DNA from: Pseudomonadota bacterium
GTDB lineage: Bacteria; Pseudomonadota; Gammaproteobacteria; Burkholderiales; Burkholderiaceae_C
DNA: 64,000 bases
Assembly: GCA_021805825.1 (NCBI GenBank)
Contig: JAJZEC010000006.1
Span: forward strand, 46,042-110,041
Direction of reading: 5' to 3'
The first letter of the stretch is position 1. Every line of letters begins with the position of its first letter. Of this stretch, positions 39,034 to 47,573 are shown piece by piece. A model generated the notes under the pieces. That model was given only the letters and a program-made list of their open reading frames with translations. It made no database searches and was not told where the DNA came from. The translations under genes and the position numbers were made by a program.

Positions 39034-39750
39034 ATGAAACTCAGACACTTCCTGGCCGCCCTTGCTGCTGCTTTCGCCTGCCTGGGCGTCGCGCACGCCG
39101 ATACCGCCTCGGTGCGGCGCGAACTGCAGCAGCATGTGCCGAATTTTCCGCCCTCGGCCAAGGTATTTTCGACGCCCTACTCCGGTCTCTACGAAGTGGA
39201 TATCGGCGACCAGGTCTTCTATACCGATGCCACGGCCCGCTACGTGTTCAGCGGCGACATCCTCGACACGCATACCGGCGCCAACCTGACCCGTTTGCGG
39301 GTGCAGCAATTGCAGCGGGTCGACTGGAACAAGCTTCCGTGGAAGGATTCCTTCGTCGTCAAGTATGGCCAGGGCGCGCGCCAGATCGCGGTCTTCGAGG
39401 ATCCCTACTGCCCGTATTGCCGTGTCCTCGACAAGACGCTGGAACGCATCGGGAACCTGACCGTGCACGTGTTCCTGTTGCCGGTCATCAGTCCGCGCTC
39501 GCCGGCCAAGGCGCGTCAGATCTGGTGCGCGCCCGACCGCGGCCAGGCGTGGCAGGCCTGGATGGGCGAGCACAAGGAGCCGCCACCAGCGCCGGCGCAC
39601 TGTGACTCCTCGGTGCTGCAGGCCAACCTGAAGCTCGGCCAGAGCCTGGACATCCAGAGCACGCCGACCATGTTCCTGCGCGACGGCACGCGCATCTCCG
39701 GCGCGCTGCAGCAGGCGGACCTCGTGCGCCAGCTGGACGCCGTGCGCTGA
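39034..39750 (+). CDS. dsbC: Thiol:disulfide isomerase DsbC
   Basis: Periplasmic disulfide isomerase of 238 aa. Signal peptide MKLRHFLAALAAAFACLGVA ending AHA. The N-terminal dimerisation domain (YSGLYEVDIGDQVFYTDATA) precedes a thioredoxin-like domain with the CPYC active site (Cys126, Cys129), plus a second Cys pair further on (QIWCAPDRG and AHCDSS) as in DsbC. It is 46 bp downstream of the monooxygenase gene on the same strand. Confidence 0.95.
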   Translation: MKLRHFLAALAAAFACLGVAHADTASVRRELQQHVPNFPPSAKVFSTPYSGLYEVDIGDQVFYTDATARYVFSGDILDTHTGANLTRLRVQQLQRVDWNKLPWKDSFVVKYGQGARQIAVFEDPYCPYCRVLDKTLERIGNLTVHVFLLPVISPRSPAKARQIWCAPDRGQAWQAWMGEHKEPPPAPAHCDSSVLQANLKLGQSLDIQSTPTMFLRDGTRISGALQQADLVRQLDAVR

Positions 39751-39784
39751 AGCCACCGCGCGTGCGCGCGCGGCCGCGCCGCCG

Positions 39785-40513
39785 CTAGGCTTCCAGCGCC
39801 TGCCGCAGCGCCAGCTGCAGCGCCTGGGCGCCGACCGCCGGCCGCGCGAAGTCCTGGCGCAGCACGCCTTGCTCGGTGCGCAGGTCGAATCCGTCGACAT
39901 CCACCCCGACGAGCGTCGGCTGCCTCGGCTGCAGTCCGTGCCTGCGAAGGCACCACGCGCGCAGCAGCGGCAGGTTCCGCGCGTTGTTCCATTGTTCGAG
40001 GAGCATCGGCTCGGCGGCCTCGGCGGGGCCCGGCGCAAGCAGGAAGTCGGCGGCGTCGATCCAGTGGATGCTGCCGAATCCCCCGATATAGCGCAGGGCC
40101 TCGACCTCCAGGACATGGAAGTGGAAGTCTCCCAGCGCCAGCAACTCCTGCGCCTCGGGGACGTAGCGCAGGTAGCGCTCGCGCACTCCCGTCGCGTCCG
40201 GCAGTCGCCGCGCGCGACCGAGCACGGTCACGCGCGCGGCGGCCTGCGGGTTGTCCGCGCCGTCGTGGGCGAGCAGGCTGCAGCGGGGGTCGCCGTCCCG
40301 TTTGCGGGTGTGCTCGGCCAGCGTGGACACGAGCAGCAGCGGGCGTGCCTGATGGTCGAGCACGAAGGGGGCGATCGAGCCGAAGGGCATGCCGTCGAAT
40401 CTGCGCGACAGCGTGCTCAGCACGCCGTGGCGGTGCGCGCGCAACAGCTGCCGCGCCTGCAGTGCGCGGTCGGTGGGTGCAGCCAGCTGCGGGCTTCGGG
40501 GAGCGTCGGGCAT
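39785..40513 (-). CDS. HugZ-like pyridoxamine 5'-phosphate oxidase family protein
   Basis: A 242-residue protein with an N-terminal split-barrel flavin/heme-binding domain (HRHGVLSTLSRRFDGMPFGS, SLLAHDGADNPQAAARVTVL) and a C-terminal DUF2470 domain (TLVGVDVDGFDLRTEQGVLR). This two-domain layout is that of HugZ/HutZ-type proteins, some of which bind and break down heme. Without structural data a heme role is an inference. Start at ATG 40513; further in-frame starts upstream add Gly/Pro-rich sequence. Confidence 0.85.
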   Translation of the reverse strand: MPDAPRSPQLAAPTDRALQARQLLRAHRHGVLSTLSRRFDGMPFGSIAPFVLDHQARPLLLVSTLAEHTRKRDGDPRCSLLAHDGADNPQAAARVTVLGRARRLPDATGVRERYLRYVPEAQELLALGDFHFHVLEVEALRYIGGFGSIHWIDAADFLLAPGPAEAAEPMLLEQWNNARNLPLLRAWCLRRHGLQPRQPTLVGVDVDGFDLRTEQGVLRQDFARPAVGAQALQLALRQALEA

Positions 40514-40630
40514 CGGCCAATCGGGTGGCAGGCAGCCGCCGACCATCCCCCGTTGCGCTCGGGGCCCGGGGAACTTCCGCGGCTCGCGCCACTCTACCTG
40601 AATCCGCGACCTCGAACGCAAGCAGGATCC

Positions 40631-41227
40631 ATGATGCCCACCCCGATGTTCGCGCCGATGTTCGCGCCGATGTTCGCGTCAGGCGCCGAGCCGCAACCCG
40701 GCGGCCGCCGTCGCTGGCTGCGCGCGGGCGCGGCGGCCGCCGCCTCGGCGCTGTGCACGGCTTGCGACCGGCCGGGAGCGCCGGATCCGGCGCCCACACA
40801 GCCGGCGACCATGCGTCTGGATCTGCTGCTGCGGGCGGCCGCCGATCTGAACCCGGACACGCGTGGCAGCCCGGCACCGATCCTGGTGCGGATCTACGAC
40901 CTCGCGGATCGGCAGGTCTTCGACACCGTCGACTACTTCCGCCTGGCCAGCCAGCGCAGGCAGGTGCTCGGAGCTGCACTGCTGCGCAAGCAGGAAGTCG
41001 TGCTGCGGCCGGGGCAGAGCCTGCGGCAGCGGCGCGACGCCTCACCGGGCATGCGGGCCCTCGGCCTCACCGCCTCCTATCGCGACCTGCCCGAGGCGGA
41101 TTGGCGCGCCAGCTGCGCATGGGATCCACCGCGAAGGCATCGGTGGAGCGCGGTGCTGCCCACTCCGGTGCTGCACGTCGTCGCGCACCTCGGCGCGCGC
41201 GCGCTGCGCCTGGCTATCGTTTCCTGA
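40631..41227 (+). CDS. TssJ-like lipoprotein (orphan type VI secretion component)
   Basis: 198 residues. The segment ADLNPDTRGSPAPILVRIYD, then FDTVDYFRLASQRRQVLGAA and KQEVVLRPGQSL, matches TssJ, the outer-membrane lipoprotein of type VI secretion baseplates (N-P-D-x-x-G-x-P-x-P-x-x-V-R-x-Y). The N-terminus is odd: three exact PMFA repeats give five in-frame ATGs, then GGRRRWLRAG, a twin-arginine-like motif, and a lipobox-like CTAC at Cys45. No other T6SS gene is in the window. The start at 40631 has AGGATCC before it; downstream ATGs (40646, 40658, 40670) are possible. Confidence 0.7.
   Translation: MMPTPMFAPMFAPMFASGAEPQPGGRRRWLRAGAAAAASALCTACDRPGAPDPAPTQPATMRLDLLLRAAADLNPDTRGSPAPILVRIYDLADRQVFDTVDYFRLASQRRQVLGAALLRKQEVVLRPGQSLRQRRDASPGMRALGLTASYRDLPEADWRASCAWDPPRRHRWSAVLPTPVLHVVAHLGARALRLAIVS
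40643..40678 (+). repeat. 12-bp repeat in three perfect copies within the TssJ-like gene start
   Basis: CCGATGTTCGCG occurs three times in tandem, each coding Pro-Met-Phe-Ala in frame. Each copy also carries an ATG, so gain or loss of a unit would keep the frame and change only the number of possible start codons. Confidence 0.9.
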
Positions 41228-41254
41228 GCGCCCCCAGGCCGGGCCGGGGGCCCG
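41228..41254 (+). repeat. GC-rich hairpin repeat, copy B, after TssJ-like stop
   Basis: GCGCCCCCAGGCCGGGCC and the following GGGGGCCCG begin right after the TGA of the TssJ-like gene, as copy A does after amgK (20732-20759). The GCCCCC/GGGGGC arms pair. Same strand and same position relative to the stop in both copies. Confidence 0.55.
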
Positions 41255-41332
41255 TTCCTGCGTTCGTGGATCTTCCAGCAGCCGCGGTACCGGGAACAGC
41301 AGGCGCAACTGTGCGCGCCGCCGCGCGGCCCT

Positions 41333-41680
41333 TCAGGTGTTGCCTTCGCGGCTGGCGGCCTTCATCAGCTGATCGAGGCGGGAAAAATAATGCTCGGCCA
41401 AGCGAGTCGGCGCTATGCGCTTGATGCGCTGGTCGCGTTCTTCGAACTGGTATTCGATCATGCCCTTGGCGCGCAGGTCGTCGATGCGCCGCTGCACGGT
41501 GCGCGGCGAAACGCCCGCATCGATGCCCAGCGCCTCGAGCACCGTCGGACGATAGTCGTTGCCCCACAGCGCGGCGAAGCGCGAGAGCAGCCGCTCTTCG
41601 ACCGCATCCAGCGCGGGCAGGCCGGGCAAGGCGCTGGCCATGCGTACCAGACCGAGAAAGCGCAGATAGGGTGAACGCAT
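41333..41680 (-). CDS. Small winged-helix (MarR-like) DNA-binding protein
   Basis: A 115-residue protein. A helical dimerisation-like start (AVEERLLSRFAALWGN) is followed by a helix-turn-helix and wing: RPTVLEALGIDAGVSPRTVQ, then RRIDDLRAKGMIEYQFEERD. This pattern fits a MarR/ArsR-type winged helix, without the metal-binding Cys set of ArsR. The target is unknown. It lies next to the tRNA-Phe gene, on the same strand, and convergent with the TssJ-like gene. ATG at 41680. Confidence 0.75.
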   Translation of the reverse strand: MRSPYLRFLGLVRMASALPGLPALDAVEERLLSRFAALWGNDYRPTVLEALGIDAGVSPRTVQRRIDDLRAKGMIEYQFEERDQRIKRIAPTRLAEHYFSRLDQLMKAASREGNT

Positions 41681-41754
41681 GCCGCGCAGGATAGCGCAAT
41701 GGCCCGGGCTGCCAACGACAGGGGAGCGTGCGGCCCGAACCCGGGAGCAATCGG

Positions 41755-41830
<76 letters not shown>

Positions 41831-41969
41831 TTCCTGCGTCGTGCCTTTCCTGCATGCCCAGTGTGGTGCAACAACTGGGGCAGGACGAGCAGCGAGCTGC
41901 AAAGCCCATCATCTTAGCAAAGCTCGGCGCCTGGCTGGCAAGCGCGCGTTGCTCGAGGTGGGCGAGATC

Positions 41970-42656
41970 TCAGTCCTCGTCGCTCGATGCCGGGTGCTGC
42001 GAGGATTGCGCGGGTGCTGGCAGACCCGGCACGCGGCGGCCGCCGCGCCCCCAGTCGACACCGAGCTGCTTGAGCTTGCGGTACAGATGGGTGCGTTCGA
42101 GCCCGGTCTTGTCGGCCACGCGGGTCATGCTTCCACCCTCGCGCGCCAGGTGGAACTCGAAGTAGGCGCGCTCGAAGTCGTCACGGGCCTCGCGCAGCGG
42201 GCGATCCAGCGGGAAGCTCTGCTCGGCGAGCAAGGGCTGCGGTGGCGGCGTCGAAGGCGGGCCAGCCGCCACGTCGGTGCGCGGCCTCGGCGCCGGCTTG
42301 CTCAAGCCTTGCTCGACGGCGCGCAGCAGCTTCTGCAGCGCAATGGGCTTTTCGAGGAAGGCCATCGCTCCGATGCGCGTGGCCTCCACCGCGTTGTCGA
42401 TGGTGCCGTGGCCGCTCATCATGATCACCGGCATCGTCAATTGCCCGGCCCCGGCCCATTCCTTGAGCAGGGTGACGCCGTCGGTATCGGGCATCCAGAT
42501 GTCGAGCAATACCAGATCGGGCTGGAAACGCGCGCGCATCTCGCGCGCCTGCTGAGCGTTCTCGGCGGCCTCGACCGTATGACCCTCGTCGTTCAGGATT
42601 TCGGACAACAGATCGCGGATTCCGATCTCGTCGTCGACCACAAGGATGCTAGCCAT
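41970..42656 (-). CDS. NtrX-like response regulator without AAA+ domain
   Basis: 228 residues. The receiver domain (MASILVVDDEIGIRDLLSEI) has acidic pocket Asp8/Asp9, phospho-acceptor Asp52 (LLDIWMPDTDG), Ser/Thr in MSGHGT and Lys in FLEKP. A Pro-rich linker (about 125-155) leads to a Fis-type helix-turn-helix (MTRVADKTGLERTHLYRKLK). NtrX proteins normally carry a sigma-54 AAA+ domain between these; here it is absent, so this protein cannot directly drive sigma-54 open complex formation. Partner of the kinase encoded upstream. No Shine-Dalgarno of note. Confidence 0.88.
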   Translation of the reverse strand: MASILVVDDEIGIRDLLSEILNDEGHTVEAAENAQQAREMRARFQPDLVLLDIWMPDTDGVTLLKEWAGAGQLTMPVIMMSGHGTIDNAVEATRIGAMAFLEKPIALQKLLRAVEQGLSKPAPRPRTDVAAGPPSTPPPQPLLAEQSFPLDRPLREARDDFERAYFEFHLAREGGSMTRVADKTGLERTHLYRKLKQLGVDWGRGGRRVPGLPAPAQSSQHPASSDED

Positions 42657-42812
42657 AGGCCAAGAAGTTTCCGATGGTTGAGCTCAGGACACCTGACCGC
42701 ATGCGCGTTGCGCCGCGCGGTGCAAGCCACGGGCGTCGCGCAGACGCTGGGCGTGGCCCGGCAGATGCGCACGGGTGCGTGCGGGCAGGCCATGACGGTG
42801 CGACACGACCTG

Positions 42813-45053
42813 CTAGCTCCCGCTGGTCACTGCGGTGGTGGTGTTCATAACGGGAAATATAAGGGATACGCGTGCTCCTGAGGTGCCGGCGGTGCCCGCC
42901 AGGTTCTGCACTTCGGCGCGCGCGTGGTGTTCCTCGGCGATCTTCTTCACCACCGCGAGTCCGAGGCCGGTTCCCCGTGGCTTGCTGGTCACGTAGGGCT
43001 CGAAGGCTCGTGCGAGCACCTTGTCGCTGAAGCCGGGCCCGCTGTCGGCGACCGACAGCCGTACCCTGGGTGGTCCGCCAGCGGAAGGCCGCAGGATCTC
43101 GGTGCGGATGGTGATCGTCCCCTGAGGCTGTCCGGCGATGGCGTCGAGCGCGTTCTGCAGCAGATTGTGCACCACTTGCCGAAGCTGCGCGGCGTCTCCC
43201 TCGATGCGTGGAAGGCCGGGGGCGAGTTCGGCCTGCAGGTGGGCGGACTGTGCCGCGTACAGGTTCAGCACGTCGCCGATCAAGGCGTTGAGATCCATCG
43301 GCGCCAGGTGCGCCACCGGCGCGCGCGCGTAGTCGCGGAATTCGTCGACCATGCGACGCATCGCTGTCACCTGGTTGACGATCGTCCCTGTGGCGCGCTT
43401 GAGCATTTCACCGTCGTTGCCGCTCAGCCGATCCTGCAGCTTCATCTGCAGGCGCTCGGCGGACAGCTGGATGGGGGTCAGGGGGTTCTTGATCTCGTGC
43501 GCAAGGCGCCTGGCCACCTCGCCCCAAGCCAGTGAGCGCTGCGCGGAGATCAGTTCGCTGATGTCGTCGAACACCACCACCGAAGCGTTCTGCCCGGGCA
43601 GCAGCAGGCGCGCTCCGCGCACCAGAAGGGTCAGCGCGGTGTCGCTGCCCACCGGCGTGTAGTCGAGCTGACGCAGCCAGTGGTCGCCGCTGCCGGTGCC
43701 GAGTTCGTGGAAGGCCTTGTCGATTTCGGCGGCGAAGCCGTGCAGGCCCTGCACCTCGGCGATGCGCTGCCCGATGGAGCCCTGCAGCGCCACGCGCAGC
43801 ACCCGCGTCGCGCTGGGGTTGGCCAGGGTCAGCCGCAGGCCTTCGCCGAGCACCAGCACGCCTGCGGTCAGGTTGTCCAGCACGCTCTGCAGGTACGCGC
43901 GCGAGGCCTCCAGGGCTCGGCGACTGGCTTCGGCCTGCTGGCGTGCTTCGGCCAGCTGCGCGGTCATGGCGTTGAAGGATCGCGTCAGGGTGCCGAGTTC
44001 GTCCCCCGACCGAGCTTCGGGCCGTTGTCGCAGGTCGCCCCCGGCGACCGCGCGCATGCCGTCGGCCAGCAGCAGCAGCGGGCTGGCCAGCTGGTTGCCC
44101 ACCAGCACGGCCAGTAGCACCGCGGCGAACAAGGCCAGGAACAGCGTCAGCGTCAGGGTGGAGATGTACATGCGGCGCAGGCCGTCGCGCCCCAGCGCGC
44201 GTTCCTGGTACTCGGCATAGGCGCGCTGCACCTCCAGCGCGCTGCGCGCGATGGCTCCCGGCACGCTCTGCACCAGCAGCAGGTAGCGTTGCTGCCCCGG
44301 CAGCAGCAGACTGCGCGAAGGCAGCGAAATGACCACGCGCAGGCGCAGCTGGTCGTCGGAGCCGGGCAGCCCGTCACCGGCTCCCTCGACGCTGGCCAGC
44401 TGGCCCATCAGGCGCAGCTGTCGCATGGCCTCCGCGCCCGGCAGGTCGGGCACCAGCGCGAAGGGATTCCCGCCCGCACTGGCCAGCACGTTGCCGTTGC
44501 TGGTGAACACCGTGGCCTGCTCCAGGCTGAGCTGCTGCAGCAGCTGTTCCAGCGCCACCGGCTGAACCTCGCCGCGGCTGTCCACCACTTGCCCGGCGAC
44601 ATTGCGGGCCTTGGCGCTGAGGTCGGCAAGCAGCACGTTCAGCGTGGTGCGACCCAGGTTCAGCCCCGAGCTCAATGCGCGCTCGACCTTCACGTCGAAC
44701 CAGGTCTCGATGCTGCGGGCGACGAACTGGTAGGACACCACGTAGATCACCAGCCCGGGCAGCACGCCGACCAGGGTGAAGACCATCGCCAGCTTGAACA
44801 GCAGGCGGCTGCCGAAGCGCCGCCTGCGCAGGCGCCAGATCAGCCGCGACGACAGCCCCACGATGAGCAGCAGCAGCAGCAGGGCCACTGCGATGTTGAT
44901 CCAGTACAGGATGCCGAAGTAGGGGTTCACCGCCGCCGTGTTCTTGGTCGACACGGCAAGCAGGAACACCAGGAACACCACCAGCGGCAGGCCGACCGCC
45001 AGCGCAGCCCACGAGGCTAGGCGGGTGGCGCGGTTGACGGTGCGGGTGTCCAT
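42813..45053 (-). CDS. NtrY-like sensor histidine kinase
   Basis: 746 residues. Three N-terminal membrane helices (about 12-33, 48-70, 85-107), a periplasmic/extracytoplasmic loop, a fourth helix near 300, HAMP (about 320-370), PAS (YLQSVLDNLTAGVLVLGEGL, about 385-480), HisKA with phospho-His in RRLAHEIKNPLTPIQLSAER and HATPase (NLLQNALDAI, DSGPGF, GTGLGLAVV). The architecture is that of NtrY, which senses nitrogen or redox/envelope signals in different bacteria. The ATG at 45053 overlaps the DUF4390 gene by 37 bp. Confidence 0.92.
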   Translation of the reverse strand: MDTRTVNRATRLASWAALAVGLPLVVFLVFLLAVSTKNTAAVNPYFGILYWINIAVALLLLLLIVGLSSRLIWRLRRRRFGSRLLFKLAMVFTLVGVLPGLVIYVVSYQFVARSIETWFDVKVERALSSGLNLGRTTLNVLLADLSAKARNVAGQVVDSRGEVQPVALEQLLQQLSLEQATVFTSNGNVLASAGGNPFALVPDLPGAEAMRQLRLMGQLASVEGAGDGLPGSDDQLRLRVVISLPSRSLLLPGQQRYLLLVQSVPGAIARSALEVQRAYAEYQERALGRDGLRRMYISTLTLTLFLALFAAVLLAVLVGNQLASPLLLLADGMRAVAGGDLRQRPEARSGDELGTLTRSFNAMTAQLAEARQQAEASRRALEASRAYLQSVLDNLTAGVLVLGEGLRLTLANPSATRVLRVALQGSIGQRIAEVQGLHGFAAEIDKAFHELGTGSGDHWLRQLDYTPVGSDTALTLLVRGARLLLPGQNASVVVFDDISELISAQRSLAWGEVARRLAHEIKNPLTPIQLSAERLQMKLQDRLSGNDGEMLKRATGTIVNQVTAMRRMVDEFRDYARAPVAHLAPMDLNALIGDVLNLYAAQSAHLQAELAPGLPRIEGDAAQLRQVVHNLLQNALDAIAGQPQGTITIRTEILRPSAGGPPRVRLSVADSGPGFSDKVLARAFEPYVTSKPRGTGLGLAVVKKIAEEHHARAEVQNLAGTAGTSGARVSLIFPVMNTTTAVTSGS

Positions 45054-45634
45054 GTGAAGCTGACCGGGGGAAAATCGGCCCGCAGTTGCCAGTCGGGCTG
45101 CGAGCCGACGTTGAGCTGGAAGGGGCGGGGCAGCTGCGAGAGGTCGAGTTCGAAGCTGCCGCCGACCTCATAGCCCTGGCCACGCTGCAGTTGGCGCGCA
45201 TCGGCGACCTTCAGGTGCGCGACATGCTGCACCTGGTCGAGCGCTTCGTCGAGGGAGGAAAAGCCCGCGCGCAATGCCCCGGCGGAGACCCGGTATTTGT
45301 CGAGCAGGGGCTCGTAGCTCAGGCGTGTCAGCATCTTCGCTTCGCCCAGGGTGTTGTCGAACCACCACCAGCGTGCTTGCGTGACCCGCAGGCGCGTGAG
45401 GAAGTGCAGCGGAATGCCGCGTCGCAACGCGCTTTCCAGCGCCACCGGCAACGCGAACACCACCGAGGTGCTGGCATAGACGCCGTCGGCCTCGAGATCC
45501 AGGGTCGGCGGCTGGGCGTAGACGGTGGCCGCCGCCGCGCGTGTCCAGGTCGGCAGCAGGCCCGCGGCGGCGCCAGCCCCCGCGACGGCGAGCAGGCGGC
45601 GGCGCTTGGGATCAGGGGCCTGCGACAGACTCAT
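45017..45634 (-). CDS. DUF4390 domain protein, exported
   Basis: 205 residues. A Tat-like or Sec signal (PKRRRLLAVAGAGAAAGLLP, ending TRAAAA) leads to a DUF4390 domain, recognised by ADGVYASTSVVFALPVALES and GIPLHFLTRLRVTQARWWWF. This family stands between rsmB and ntrY in many betaproteobacteria; its function is not known, though conservation suggests it takes part in the signal sensed by the kinase. ATGA overlap with rsmB, and 37-bp overlap with the kinase gene. Confidence 0.9.
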   Translation of the reverse strand: MSLSQAPDPKRRRLLAVAGAGAAAGLLPTWTRAAAATVYAQPPTLDLEADGVYASTSVVFALPVALESALRRGIPLHFLTRLRVTQARWWWFDNTLGEAKMLTRLSYEPLLDKYRVSAGALRAGFSSLDEALDQVQHVAHLKVADARQLQRGQGYEVGGSFELDLSQLPRPFQLNVGSQPDWQLRADFPPVSFTWTPAPSTAPPA

Positions 45635-46986
45635 GCGGGGGCCTTGGCAAGCTTGGCGAACAGGGCGTAGAAGAAGCCGTCGCGCGCGGGCGACGTGCCG
45701 GGCAGGATCTGCCCGGGTGCCGGCAATGCTACCGCATCGTCGTGCTCGGACAGGAACTCCTGCACACGCTCCGAACCTTCGGCGGGGAAGATCGAGCAGG
45801 TCGCATACAGCAGCCTGCCGCCCGGGCGCAGCAGCGGCCACAGTGCCCGCAGCAGCGTGCGCTGCTGGGCGGCCAGCGCCGCGACATCGTCCGGCCGGCG
45901 CAGCCAGCGGATGTCCGGATGGCGCCGGCTGATGCCGCTGGCGCTGCAGGGAGCATCCAGCAGGATGCGGTCGAAGGCCTCGCCATCCCACCACTGTCCC
46001 GGTTGCGCAGCGTCGGCGACGAGCACCTGCGCCGCCGGCAGGCGCAGCCGCGCCAGGCCCGGGCCGATGCGCGCGGCGCGCTCGGCATCGCGCTCCAGCG
46101 CGAGCAGCCGGCAGTCGCTCAGCTCCAGCAGATGCGCGGTCTTGCCCCCGGGGGCCGCGCAGGCGTCGAGCACGCGCATGCCCGGCTGGACGTCGAGCAG
46201 TCCGGCCGCGCGCTGCGCCGAGATGTCCTGCACGCTGACGGCGCCTTCGTCGAACAGCGGAAGTTCGTGCACCGGCAGCGCGCGCTGCAGCAGCAGTGCC
46301 TGCTCCAGGCCCGGCTGCGCGGGGGCGTCGGCCGCGACCCCGGCCTGATGCAGCCGATCCAGATAGGACGCGCGCGTTCCCCAGCGCCGGTTCACGCGCA
46401 GGCTCATCGGCGGCGGCAGGCCGGCCAGATCGAGCATGGCCTGCCAATCCTTCGGCCACGCCCGCGCGCAGGCATCGATCCACCACTGCGGGTGGTTGTA
46501 GCGCGCCTCGGGCTCCTGCATCACCTGCAGCAACAGAGCCTCGCGCTGCGCCTGCAGGCGCCGCAGCAGGGCATTGACCAGGCCGCGCGCATGCCGGATG
46601 CGGCTTTGCGACGCGCAGGCGCGCACGGCCTCGAACACCAGGGTGTGGTCGGCGTAGGGCCGTGGCTCCGGAAGGCTGAGCAGCGCCAGCGCGACCAGCA
46701 GCAACTCCTCGAGTTGCGCAGGCTTGATGCGTCGCGGCTGCAGCGCACGTAGCAGCGCGCGCGCGCGCCCGAGGGCGCGCAGGGTCTGGAAGCTGAGCGC
46801 CTGGGCGGTGGCTCGGCGCTGCGCGCTCCAGTTCTGCTGCGCTGCCAGAGCCGGCAGCACGCTGGCCAGCGATTGCCCGCGCAGCACGCAGCCGACGACG
46901 CTGGCTGCGTCGAGCAGATCCAGGTGCAGCGCGCGCTCAGGGCTTGAGGTAGTACCAGCCTTCGGATTGGAGGCGGATGATTTCAT
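45631..46986 (-). CDS. rsmB: 16S rRNA m5C967 methyltransferase
   Basis: 451 residues. N-terminal NusB-like domain (about 20-145: RALGRARALLRALQPRRIKP). SAM-binding motif DACAAPGGKTAHLLEL, catalytic region DAPCSASGISRRHPDIRWL (Pro-Cys) and YATCSIFPAE (second Cys). The ATG at 46986 makes a 50-bp overlap with the upstream DsrE-like gene; no closer start was found in the first 25 codons except non-ATG ones, so the precise start is uncertain. Confidence 0.95.
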   Translation of the reverse strand: MKSSASNPKAGTTSSPERALHLDLLDAASVVGCVLRGQSLASVLPALAAQQNWSAQRRATAQALSFQTLRALGRARALLRALQPRRIKPAQLEELLLVALALLSLPEPRPYADHTLVFEAVRACASQSRIRHARGLVNALLRRLQAQREALLLQVMQEPEARYNHPQWWIDACARAWPKDWQAMLDLAGLPPPMSLRVNRRWGTRASYLDRLHQAGVAADAPAQPGLEQALLLQRALPVHELPLFDEGAVSVQDISAQRAAGLLDVQPGMRVLDACAAPGGKTAHLLELSDCRLLALERDAERAARIGPGLARLRLPAAQVLVADAAQPGQWWDGEAFDRILLDAPCSASGISRRHPDIRWLRRPDDVAALAAQQRTLLRALWPLLRPGGRLLYATCSIFPAEGSERVQEFLSEHDDAVALPAPGQILPGTSPARDGFFYALFAKLAKAPA

Positions 46987-47404
46987 AGACGCCGGCGGGG
47001 ACGGTGCTGGCCTCGAGCACCAGTTCGCTGGTGGGGATTTTCAGGAAGTGCATGGTATTGAGGCAGGCCTTGAACTGCACGCCCTGGTTGGCCAGCGCGC
47101 CGATCATCCCGGAGAAGGCGGCGCCGGTCGGCGCCTTGGCGCCGTTGAGCAGGAAGTGGATGGCCTTGCCGTAGCCGACGACGACGAATTGCATCCGGGG
47201 GTCGAGCTGCAGCACGTTCTGCACGTTGATCAAGCCCTCGTAGGCCTGCTGCAGGTCGACGCTGATCTGCAGCACCACCTTCCACGGCTGGCTGGAAATG
47301 GGCTTCAGCGGCGCTGTGGTCTGGCCCTGGGCCAGCGCGGCGGGTGCGGCGCCCAGACCGGCCAGGCCGGCACCGAGCAGGCGGATGCGGTCGCGTGGGT
47401 TCAT
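46937..47404 (-). CDS. Exported DsrE/DsrF-like protein
   Basis: 155 residues. The N-terminus MNPRDRIRLLGAGLAGLGAA... ends AALAQG, a signal peptide. The mature part has the DsrE-like alpha/beta fold: WKVVLQISVDLQQAYEGLIN, then FVVVGYGKAIHFLL and GVQFKACLNTMHFLKI with one Cys at the DsrE-type position, and VPAGVYEIIRLQSEGW. Similar proteins occur with sulfur oxidation genes, but none is nearby. It lies between rsmB and proA; the last 50 bp overlap the rsmB start. Confidence 0.82.
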   Translation of the reverse strand: MNPRDRIRLLGAGLAGLGAAPAALAQGQTTAPLKPISSQPWKVVLQISVDLQQAYEGLINVQNVLQLDPRMQFVVVGYGKAIHFLLNGAKAPTGAAFSGMIGALANQGVQFKACLNTMHFLKIPTSELVLEASTVPAGVYEIIRLQSEGWYYLKP

Positions 47405-47573
47405 GGCAGGGGATCCTCGGGTGCTGGCGCATCGCGATGCAACAGGGCGAAAGGCAGGCGCGTCGCTCCGGCGCGCGACGCAACCGCGCTTCGGGGGACG
47501 CGCGGTTGCGGGTCGGCAGATGGTACACATCCGGCCGGCGTGGCGTGGCACGCCGCGCCGCGCCGCTGGTGCA

